Positions 1-6,777 of a DNA stretch of 64,000 nucleotides are shown here, in pieces. The position numbers and the translations under genes are program-made. The notes under the pieces were generated by a model. The model worked only from the letters and a program-made list of their open reading frames with translations. It ran no database searches and was not told the origin of the DNA. The stretch is from Vibrio agarivorans (GTDB taxonomy: Bacteria; Pseudomonadota; Gammaproteobacteria; Enterobacterales; Vibrionaceae), in NCBI RefSeq assembly GCF_030409635.1, contig NZ_JAUFQF010000001.1, positions 1,178,001 through 1,242,000 on the forward strand, given 5' to 3'. Within the stretch, counting starts at the first letter, position 1. Every line of letters starts with the position of its first letter.

Positions 1-1
1 C

Positions 2-334
2 CGCGCAGATGTCACAACATCAGAGAAGTTTCGTAAAGTGATGGAGGCCTACCAAATTGAGGAAGGATTTTCTCGCTCCATAGAGTCTTACAAAGCGAGC
101 CTAGAGCGCGGGGGTGAAGTGGTCACCTATGACTTCTTACGTATCGGACGCACGGCCCTATTGTTTCAATCGCCTGACGGCTTAGAAACCGGAATGTGGA
201 ACCAACAAACCCGTGAGTGGGAAACCTTACCTGACAGCTATCGTCAAGCGGTACAACAAGGCATCCGTGTAGCGAAGAAGCAGGCTCCACCAGCACTGAT
301 TAAGCTACCTATCTACACAGGAGGAGAGCAGTAA
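2..334 (+). CDS. DUF3450 family protein, C-terminal part (5' end outside window)
   Basis: The frame is open to the left edge of the window, so only the last 110 residues are visible. The readable part has the DUF3450 pattern: a MEAYQIE segment followed by a 'DFLRIGR' strand and an 'IRVAKKQAPP' helix near the end. DUF3450 proteins are periplasmic, coiled-coil-rich and of unknown biochemical role. They are regularly the first gene of Vibrio-type TonB2/TtpC operons. The stop codon overlaps the start of the next gene by one base (TAATG), so the two are translationally coupled. A role in TonB energisation is inferred from position only. The GTG at 38 is an internal codon, not the start. Confidence 0.85.
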   Translation, partial: RADVTTSEKFRKVMEAYQIEEGFSRSIESYKASLERGGEVVTYDFLRIGRTALLFQSPDGLETGMWNQQTREWETLPDSYRQAVQQGIRVAKKQAPPALIKLPIYTGGEQ

Positions 335-1695
335 TGAAAGGATTCAACACTGTAGCCGTTGTGCTCACAACACTATGTGCTTATGCGCCATTTTCCCACG
401 CTGAGACACCTAAAAACATGAGTGAACTCCTCAGTGAGGTGAAATCACAAAGTATTATCGAATCAAAGGAAAGTAAGGCCCGGGAAGCAGAGTTTCTCTC
501 GGACCGAAACCAGCAAGCGACGTTATTGGAGCAAGCGCGTGTAAAACTCGCCGCTGAGACGGCGCGCGGTGACGCACTAAAAGCCACCTTTGATAGCAAT
601 GACCAACTATTGACCGAATTAACAGAAACACTGCGTCAGCGCTCAGGGACATTAGGAGAAATGTTTGGAGTGTTACGTCAGTATGCAGGCGAATTTAAAG
701 GTTTATTCAACGCCTCACAAAACTCGGTGCAATACCCTGAACGCGAAGCACTGTTAACCAAGCTTGCCGAAAGCAAAGCACTACCCTCCACCCAAGAGCT
801 TGAAGCATTTTGGTACACCATCTTGCAACAAGTGGTCGCATCTGGAGAAACCAACACGACGCAAGCGACGGTAGTCTTAGGCGAAGGCACTGAGGTGACA
901 TCAGATGTCACTTTGATTGGCGAGTTTAACGCTATTGCTAACGGTAAGTATGTCACTTTCGTCCCGGAAACAGGAAAGTTTGAAGAGTTGTCACGTCAAC
1001 CTGAAAAAACGATGACTGGTTTACTCAGTGGATTTGAAGCAGCAAGCGGTGACTATCAACCTCTCTTTATCGACCCATCACGTGGGGTGATTTTGTCCTT
1101 AATGGTACAAACGCCAACGGTTCAAGAGCGTGTCGATCAAGGGGGAATTGTGGGTTATGTCATTCTTGGTATGGGCGCTATTGGCGCACTCATCGCCCTT
1201 TTCTGCTATCTACGACTGTTGGTGATTGGCGAGAAAATGCGTAAACAAGCTAAGTCAGAGCAAGTTCTTAAAGGCAACCCACTTGGTGAGGTGATTGAAG
1301 CATACCAAACTCATAACAGCGACAACCTCGAAGATCTTGAGGCGAAGCTCGATGAGATCATTATGCGTAATGGACCACGAATTGAACGCTTTGTTGGTTC
1401 AATAAAACTGTTCGCCTCTGTGGCTCCGCTGTTGGGGCTGCTTGGTACAGTCATGGGGATGATCGGTACATTCCAAGCCATTACTCTATTTGGCACGGGC
1501 GATCCAAAGCTTATGGCGGGTGGTATTTCCGAGGCACTGGTAACCACAATGCTTGGTCTCGTGGTGGCTATTCCACTGCTGTTCCTTTACACCATTGTAC
1601 ACAGTAAAGGTCGCCGTCTAGTGCAGATGCTAGAGGAGCAAAGTGCTGGCTTTATTGCTCGCTATCAAGAGAAGCTCCATACGGTGCAAAGCTAA
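334..1695 (+). CDS. ttpC: TtpC-like MotA/TolQ/ExbB proton channel protein with periplasmic N-terminal domain
   Basis: This 453-residue protein is about twice the length of an ordinary ExbB. It starts with a signal peptide (residues 1-23, ending SHA), then a charged coiled-coil stretch (about 25-115) and a periplasmic region. A membrane segment follows near 272-297, then a C-terminal MotA/TolQ/ExbB domain (about 330-445) with the typical 'APLLGLLGTVMGMIGTFQAI' channel helix. This architecture is that of TtpC, the extra component needed by Vibrio TonB2 systems in addition to ExbB2/ExbD2. It sits at the head of exbB-exbD-tonB, as known TtpC genes do. It probably works in the inner membrane to transduce proton-motive force to TonB. 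Assignment to TonB2 rather than TonB3 is inferred. Confidence 0.85.
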   Translation: MKGFNTVAVVLTTLCAYAPFSHAETPKNMSELLSEVKSQSIIESKESKAREAEFLSDRNQQATLLEQARVKLAAETARGDALKATFDSNDQLLTELTETLRQRSGTLGEMFGVLRQYAGEFKGLFNASQNSVQYPEREALLTKLAESKALPSTQELEAFWYTILQQVVASGETNTTQATVVLGEGTEVTSDVTLIGEFNAIANGKYVTFVPETGKFEELSRQPEKTMTGLLSGFEAASGDYQPLFIDPSRGVILSLMVQTPTVQERVDQGGIVGYVILGMGAIGALIALFCYLRLLVIGEKMRKQAKSEQVLKGNPLGEVIEAYQTHNSDNLEDLEAKLDEIIMRNGPRIERFVGSIKLFASVAPLLGLLGTVMGMIGTFQAITLFGTGDPKLMAGGISEALVTTMLGLVVAIPLLFLYTIVHSKGRRLVQMLEEQSAGFIARYQEKLHTVQS

Positions 1696-1704
1696 GGAGT
1701 GCTT

Positions 1705-2232
1705 ATGTGGTGGTTACTGGATGAATTCGAATCTATAAAACGATTCATCGGTGTAGGAGGCGACGTTCTCCTTGCCATATTTGTTCTTAGTCTTCTGCTT
1801 TGGACTCTCTTATTAGAGCGATGGATATATTTTGTCGCTATTGCCCCTCGAGTCGCCAAGAAGACCATAGAACAATGGAAAATACGTACTGAATACAAAA
1901 GCTGGAATGCGAAGATGATTCGTCAAGAGTTGGTGTCGATGCAAGATGTCGAAAACAAACGGGGGCTACCGATTGTTAAGGTATTAATCGCGCTTTGCCC
2001 ACTACTTGGCTTGCTCGGCACTGTTGTCGGTATGATTCAAGTGTTCGATATTCTCGCCGTCGTGGGTACTGGCAGCCCAAGAGCCATGGCATCAGGGATT
2101 TCTAAAGCGACTATCCCCACTTTAGCGGGAATGGTCGCCTCTCTCTCTGGCTTATTTTTCAGCTCTCGATTGGATCATTTAGCAAAAATCAGTACACAAA
2201 AGCTTGAGGATCAACTCAAGCACATCGCCTAA
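1705..2232 (+). CDS. exbB: ExbB-family proton channel protein (TonB system)
   Basis: This short ExbB (175 residues) has three membrane segments: one near residues 15-38 and a pair in the C-terminal MotA/TolQ/ExbB domain. The conserved 'CPLLGLLGTVVGMIQVFDIL' helix and the 'GISKATIPTLAGMVASLSGLF' helix are both present. I place the start at the ATG at 1705 because AAGGAG at 1694-1699 is spaced correctly for it; the GTG at 1699 lies inside that ribosome site. With ExbD it forms the inner-membrane proton channel that energises TonB. It is the partner of the adjacent exbD, tonB and ttpC-like genes. Confidence 0.9.
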   Translation: MWWLLDEFESIKRFIGVGGDVLLAIFVLSLLLWTLLLERWIYFVAIAPRVAKKTIEQWKIRTEYKSWNAKMIRQELVSMQDVENKRGLPIVKVLIALCPLLGLLGTVVGMIQVFDILAVVGTGSPRAMASGISKATIPTLAGMVASLSGLFFSSRLDHLAKISTQKLEDQLKHIA

Positions 2233-2258
2233 TGAAATGGATTTTAAGGATATAGGCT

Positions 2259-2666
2259 ATGAAAAGACGTTATAGCAATAGCAGTAATGAAGAAGCAGCA
2301 ATCGATATGACACCTATGCTCGATATCGTATTCATCATGTTGATCTTCTTTATCGTCACCACCTCTTTTGTCAAAGAGGCCGGTATTGAAGTCAGTCGAC
2401 CAAGCGCGAACACCGCTCAGGTCGTAAAAAACGGCAATATTATGGTAGCAATTGGCGCCGCTGGTGATGTTTGGGTAGACAAACGCAGGATCGAGGTGGA
2501 TGCCGTCCGAGCGAATATTGAACGCTTGCGAGCAGAGAGCCCTGAAGGCGCAGTCGTTATTCAAGCGGACACCGAAGCGAATGCCGGCACTGTAGTAAAA
2601 GTGATGGACCAGATAAAGATGGCAGGTGTTGAAAATATCTCTATCGCCGCAACGGATAAAGGGTAA
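2259..2666 (+). CDS. exbD: ExbD/TolR family biopolymer transport protein
   Basis: The 135-residue protein has a short cytoplasmic N-terminus, one membrane helix (about residues 22-42, 'DMTPMLDIVFIMLIFFIV') and a periplasmic domain. The membrane-embedded aspartate of the 'PMLDIVF' motif is the protonatable residue known in ExbD and TolR. It follows exbB by 26 bases and precedes tonB by 3 bases, so it belongs to one transcription unit. It couples proton flow through ExbB to conformational work by TonB. Confidence 0.92.
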   Translation: MKRRYSNSSNEEAAIDMTPMLDIVFIMLIFFIVTTSFVKEAGIEVSRPSANTAQVVKNGNIMVAIGAAGDVWVDKRRIEVDAVRANIERLRAESPEGAVVIQADTEANAGTVVKVMDQIKMAGVENISIAATDKG

Positions 2667-2669
2667 TTT

Positions 2670-3305
2670 ATGCGGTATCTGGCCTCAATGGCACTGGCGC
2701 TCATTGTCTCCCTCGGACTTTTCTGGGGAATGGACAAGCTAGTAAACAAAGAGCGCCACGAGCTGACATCGAGTGAAGATCTCCGCATGGTGGACTTTAT
2801 TCGCGTCAAACCACAAGAAAGTGTTCAGGAGAAAAAGCGAGAACTACCTAAACCACCACCGCCTAAGCGCCCTCCTCCACCTCCGGAAATGAAAGTGGCG
2901 GCAACAGTGAAACCGGTGATGGAACAAATCGCAATGGATATGCCAGACCTAAACCTGCCCGTGAATGTGACTGGGGGCTCTGTGCTGGGTCACTACTCGC
3001 AAGGCGGGGGCGCAAAAGTTGCCGGGGGTAGCAATGGCGCAGTCCCACTCGCGACTTTCCAACCTCAAATGCCGAGAAAGGCAGCAAGAGCGGGAATAGA
3101 TAAAGGCCTCGTTCTAGTGGAGTTCACCGTGACAGACCGTGGAACCGTCGAAAACGTCAAAGTGCTCAAAGAAACTCCGCGCAAACTTGGTCTTGGAAAA
3201 GCTGCGAAGAAAACCATCTCGAAATGGACCTTCAAGCCGAAATTGGTAGAGGGGCAAGCCGTGAGCACTCGAATGTCACAAGAGATTGAGTTCTCTACCA
3301 ACTAA
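2670..3305 (+). CDS. tonB: TonB energy transducer (TonB2-like)
   Basis: The protein (211 residues) has an N-terminal membrane anchor (about 4-24) and a short proline-rich spacer (residues 60-73, alternating with K/R). The C-terminal TonB domain (about 125-211) carries 'GLVLVEFTVTDRGTVENVKV' and ends with 'STRMSQEIEFSTN'. The short spacer and overall size resemble TonB2 rather than the longer TonB1 of Vibrio. TonB contacts TonB-dependent outer-membrane receptors and powers uptake of siderophores, haem or other substrates. No receptor gene is adjacent, so the substrate is not indicated here. Confidence 0.9.
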   Translation: MRYLASMALALIVSLGLFWGMDKLVNKERHELTSSEDLRMVDFIRVKPQESVQEKKRELPKPPPPKRPPPPPEMKVAATVKPVMEQIAMDMPDLNLPVNVTGGSVLGHYSQGGGAKVAGGSNGAVPLATFQPQMPRKAARAGIDKGLVLVEFTVTDRGTVENVKVLKETPRKLGLGKAAKKTISKWTFKPKLVEGQAVSTRMSQEIEFSTN

Positions 3306-3316
3306 GGAGTCAAAGG

Positions 3317-4522
3317 ATGACATTGATGAACAAACTGACTTCAATACTTTTGATTGTGGGCTGCTTTAGCAGCCCTGTATTCGCCAGCTCTCCCGAGCTC
3401 TCTGATCGCACATTCCGTACGGTCAATAAAGTGCAGAAGTGGATAGCGGAAGAGAAATACGATACGGCAATCAATAAGCTAAACGATGCAATCGCTTCGA
3501 CTTCATCGAAGAAATATGACCGAGCCGTCTTGTTGCAACAGATGGGCTTCTTGCACTCTTTAAAGGAAGACTACAACCAAGCCTCTCACTTTTTTGCTCA
3601 AGCTCTAAAGGTGGGTGCGCTGCCCGTTCCTGTCGCTCAACAGGTTCGGTATAGCTTAGCTCAACTCTATTTAGCAGAGGAGCAGTATCAAAAATCGGTG
3701 AAGACTATGGTGGAGTGGTTCAAAGTCGCCGAAACAACAGAAGATAAACCTAACGCCCATGCTTACATCACATTAGCCAGTGCGTATGTTCAAATGGAGG
3801 ACTACAAACGAGCTATACCACCGACGCAAAAAGCGATAGCAATGAGTAAACAGCCAAGCGAGTCTTGGTATCTACTTTTGCTCGCTTCTCATTATGAGCT
3901 TAAGCAATTCAAAAGCGTTGCGGGGGTGCTTAAAACCTTAACCAATAAGTACCCAGCGAATAAGCGCTATTGGATGCAGCTCTCTAGTACCTATATGGAA
4001 CTCAACCAAAATCGAAATGCACTTGGTGCACTCGAGTCCGCTTACGATCTTGGCTTACTAGAGACAGAAAAGGAGTATTTGAGACTCGTTAACTTTATGG
4101 CCTATCAAGGTATTCCCTATCGGGCGGCGAAAACACTCAAGCTTGAGATGGAGCAAGGCAATATTGCCTCAACGCAAGCGCATATTGAAAAACTCGGCAG
4201 TTTTTATCACCAAGCAAAAGAGTTAGATGAGTCTATTCAAGCATATCAAAACGCTTATCAGATGAATCCAACCGTGAAAAGCCAACTACGTATTGCTCGT
4301 TTGATGTTGCAAGACAAGCAATACACTGAAACGGCACGATTTGCGACAAAGCCTGCCCCTGACGCATCACGTGATGAAGCCGCGGAGCTCCATTACATCA
4401 AGGGGATGGCACACTTTGAATTGGAACAAAACACACTGGCATTAACTTCAATGCGTCAAGCCAGTCAATCGGCTCAGCTCAGTAGCATCGTAAACCCTTG
4501 GATTGTTTTCTTGGAAAACTGA
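3317..4522 (+). CDS. Periplasmic tetratricopeptide-repeat protein of the TonB cluster
   Basis: It has a signal peptide (about residues 1-24, ending VFA-SS) and then an almost continuous set of TPR-like helical hairpins to residue 400; 'AVLLQQMGFLHSLKEDYNQASHFF' type units recur. AAGGAG at 3304-3309 fits the ATG at 3317; a second ATG at 3326 is less well placed. It is the last gene of the TonB operon, 11 bases after tonB. TPR proteins occupy this place in other Vibrio TonB2 loci. The TPR fold suggests a protein-protein adaptor in the periplasm, but its exact role is unknown to me. Confidence 0.8.
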   Translation: MTLMNKLTSILLIVGCFSSPVFASSPELSDRTFRTVNKVQKWIAEEKYDTAINKLNDAIASTSSKKYDRAVLLQQMGFLHSLKEDYNQASHFFAQALKVGALPVPVAQQVRYSLAQLYLAEEQYQKSVKTMVEWFKVAETTEDKPNAHAYITLASAYVQMEDYKRAIPPTQKAIAMSKQPSESWYLLLLASHYELKQFKSVAGVLKTLTNKYPANKRYWMQLSSTYMELNQNRNALGALESAYDLGLLETEKEYLRLVNFMAYQGIPYRAAKTLKLEMEQGNIASTQAHIEKLGSFYHQAKELDESIQAYQNAYQMNPTVKSQLRIARLMLQDKQYTETARFATKPAPDASRDEAAELHYIKGMAHFELEQNTLALTSMRQASQSAQLSSIVNPWIVFLEN

Positions 4523-4580
4523 GAAATGACCTTATGCACCTTTAACGTTTTATCGTTAAGGGCGGCATGAGTTTGAATAT

Positions 4581-4609
4581 TAGAGAGTCAGCCCTGAAGT
4601 GACTCTCTA
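4581..4609. repeat. 10-bp perfect inverted repeat downstream of the TPR gene
   Basis: TAGAGAGTCA (4581-4590) and TGACTCTCTA (4600-4609) flank a 9-base loop. No T-run follows, so it is not a classical terminator. It could stabilise the 3' end of the TonB operon transcript before the intrinsic terminator at 4636. Confidence 0.55.
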
Positions 4610-4635
4610 ATTAAGTGTGAGTCAGTCGCACTTTA

Positions 4636-4662
4636 GGGGAAGCCTCAGCTTCCCCTTTTTTT
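4636..4662 (+). terminator. Intrinsic terminator of the TonB operon
   Basis: GGGGAAGC (4636-4643), loop CTCA, GCTTCCCC (4648-4655), then seven T. It lies between the convergent TPR gene and the minus-strand membrane protein gene. Confidence 0.9.
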
Positions 4663-4665
4663 CTT

Positions 4666-5097
4666 TTAAGCGTTAGAACGATAAAACTCTGGAAAACGAA
4701 ACCTTTCTAAAGGTTTGTTTTCATTCAAAAGTTTCATGCCTTGATACATGCGTACAAACCACAATAATATCGCTAGTGCCGCGATAAACATGCCAATATA
4801 CGGTATGTAATAGGCGATATCATCAATGATATGGCTGCGATACCAATAGTCGTTAATGCCTTTCAAGATGCCATTTGAGGTTGCTACCGTGATGATCAAC
4901 ACAACGAAGAACGTCAAGTTCAAGAAAAAGGTACGAATCAATCCATAGTAGTGCGAATCTAGCACCTCTCCATCTTCGCCTTTATCTAAACGATATCCCG
5001 CATAAACAATCGCGATCACCCCTGAGATCAAACACGTGAAAGGGGTAAAACAGCTGAGTATATACGCTACCCAAATCCCTTTATGAGGTTTGTTCAT
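4666..5097 (-). CDS. Uncharacterised inner-membrane protein downstream of formate dehydrogenase
   Basis: This 143-residue protein has three clear hydrophobic segments (about 10-32, 58-80 and 97-118) and a charged C-terminal tail. The 'GIWVAYILSCFTPFTCLISGVIAIVYA' start resembles DUF4870-like small membrane proteins, but I do not assign it firmly. Its start overlaps the end of the upstream cytochrome b gene by 17 bases, so it is probably translated from the fdh mRNA. A link to the FDH membrane complex is suggested only by that coupling. Confidence 0.7.
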   Translation of the reverse strand: MNKPHKGIWVAYILSCFTPFTCLISGVIAIVYAGYRLDKGEDGEVLDSHYYGLIRTFFLNLTFFVVLIITVATSNGILKGINDYWYRSHIIDDIAYYIPYIGMFIAALAILLWFVRMYQGMKLLNENKPLERFRFPEFYRSNA

Positions 5098-6142
5098 CGT
5101 TGGATGCTCCTTTTACTTGTTCTGTCTTGGCTGTCACTGAATCACTTGTCTCAGTGCCCTCTTTGGCTTTGACCTCTTCATACCAAATGTCGTGGTGCTC
5201 TTTGGCCCATGTCTCATCTACTTCGCCTGTTACCATACCTTCGAGTGCCCCTTCCATACCAAACAGACCGATATAGATATGGAACACAAAACCACAGATT
5301 AGAATTAGTGCTGCGAGCATGTGAACTAGGTTAGAGAGTTCCATATCACGGCGTGTCTGACCAAAGATAGGGAAATCGAGAACTAAGCCACTAAACGCGA
5401 CAACGGTACCGACCACAATTAGCATCCAAAACAGGATTTTCTCACCTGCGTTAGAGAACTCCGCTGAAGGATGACTGCCTTTGTGCTTACCCACCATACC
5501 GCCGAGTTTGAGCATCCATTGAAGGTCAACTTTGCTTGGGATCGACTTACGCCACCATTTGATCAAAATCCCCAAAAGGAGGACATAGAAAATCGGACCA
5601 ATATAGTTGTGGTAATCCTTTGCCAATTGAATAATAAAGCCCCAAAGATCCGTCGGGATATAAGGCTTCAAGAAGTGTTTACCGTAGACCAGCATCAAAC
5701 CACTAAAGGCTAATGTCAGGAAGGTAAACGCCATCGACCAGTGCAAGGCGCGATCCATTCGTGACCAGCGTTTAATCTTGCGTCCGGTTCTCGGCGCACT
5801 GAGCTTGAGTGGGCCGACCACGATATACATCAATGTCACCATGGCGATGCTACCGAAAATCGCCACCGCACCCGCCGGAGACATCCATTTCTCTTTCAAG
5901 ATGTACCACGTTTGACCCGGCGTACTGATTAGCATACCGTGCTCAGGGAATGTTGACGACGTTGTACCTGTCTCACCTTGACGCACTTGACGCCAAAAGT
6001 CTGCGCCTGCCATCTGAGTCATTTCACGTTGAGCAACATCGTTTTGTGCTTGCTCAGCGGAAACGGGCAGTGACAGTGTCAACACCATTGCTGCCAGCAT
6101 TGGCAGCAAGGCGAGAGAGACACGTCTAAGATATTGAATCAT
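5081..6142 (-). CDS. Formate dehydrogenase gamma subunit, cytochrome b556
   Basis: The product (353 residues) has an N-terminal signal-like segment and about five membrane helices. Histidines in 'RALHWSMAFTFLTLAFSGL', 'DYHNYIGPIFYV' and 'LVHMLAALILICGFVFHIYIG' are the expected haem b ligands of the FdnI/FdoI-type cytochrome. The start at 6142 (ATG) has GGAGAGAGA just upstream; an in-frame TTG at 6154 lies further out. It anchors the catalytic and Fe-S subunits to the membrane and passes electrons from formate to quinone. A longer N-terminus (about 110 residues with an extra helix) compared with E. coli FdnI is typical of the Vibrio/Shewanella type. Confidence 0.92.
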   Translation of the reverse strand: MIQYLRRVSLALLPMLAAMVLTLSLPVSAEQAQNDVAQREMTQMAGADFWRQVRQGETGTTSSTFPEHGMLISTPGQTWYILKEKWMSPAGAVAIFGSIAMVTLMYIVVGPLKLSAPRTGRKIKRWSRMDRALHWSMAFTFLTLAFSGLMLVYGKHFLKPYIPTDLWGFIIQLAKDYHNYIGPIFYVLLLGILIKWWRKSIPSKVDLQWMLKLGGMVGKHKGSHPSAEFSNAGEKILFWMLIVVGTVVAFSGLVLDFPIFGQTRRDMELSNLVHMLAALILICGFVFHIYIGLFGMEGALEGMVTGEVDETWAKEHHDIWYEEVKAKEGTETSDSVTAKTEQVKGASNDEQTS

Positions 6143-6156
6143 ATCTCTCTCCAAAG

Positions 6157-6765
6157 TTAGCTTTTCGTTGCATCGTATGACAAGTCTTCACCGTTTGACC
6201 AACCTGCTTCTTTGGCACCACGCTCTACCACACGTTGGCTAAAGATATCAGACACTTTCGCCGCATCACCAGCAAGAAGCGCCTTGGTTGAACACAGTGA
6301 CGCACACATTGGCAATTTGCCTTCTGCAATACGGTTTGCACCATACTTCATACGCTCTTCTTCTGAGCCAGGTTCTGTTTCAGGACCACCAGCACAGAAG
6401 GTACATTTGTCCATCTTGCCACGCTCACCAAACGCTGATTGTTTAGGGAACTGAGGCGCGCCAAACGGACACGCAAACAAGCAGTAACCACAACCGATAC
6501 ACAGGTCTTTGTTGTGTAAAACAATACCGTCTTCTGTTTGCTCAAAACAGTCTGCCGGGCAAACGGCTTTACATGGCGCATCGGTACAGTGCATACAGGC
6601 AACTGAAACTGAGCTTTCACCCGGTTCACCGTCGTTAAGGGTCACTACGCGGCGGCGTTGAATCCCCCACTCTAGTGCGTCGTCGTTTTCGTTCTTACAT
6701 GCCGTGACACAGCCGTTACAATCGATGCAACGCTTGGTATCACAAAGGAATTTCATTCTAGCCAT
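6157..6765 (-). CDS. Formate dehydrogenase beta subunit, four-cluster ferredoxin
   Basis: The 202-residue protein carries four cysteine groups: 'CIDCNGCVTACKNEN', 'CMHCTDAPCKAVCPADCF', 'CIGCGYCLFACPFGAP' and a C-terminal 'CTFC...CASLC' set. This is the pattern of DMSO-reductase-family electron transfer subunits with four [4Fe-4S] clusters. It lacks the C-terminal membrane helix of E. coli FdnH and is therefore shorter. It relays electrons from the molybdopterin subunit to the cytochrome b encoded 14 bases downstream. Confidence 0.93.
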   Translation of the reverse strand: MARMKFLCDTKRCIDCNGCVTACKNENDDALEWGIQRRRVVTLNDGEPGESSVSVACMHCTDAPCKAVCPADCFEQTEDGIVLHNKDLCIGCGYCLFACPFGAPQFPKQSAFGERGKMDKCTFCAGGPETEPGSEEERMKYGANRIAEGKLPMCASLCSTKALLAGDAAKVSDIFSQRVVERGAKEAGWSNGEDLSYDATKS

Positions 6766-6777
6766 TGTCTATACTCC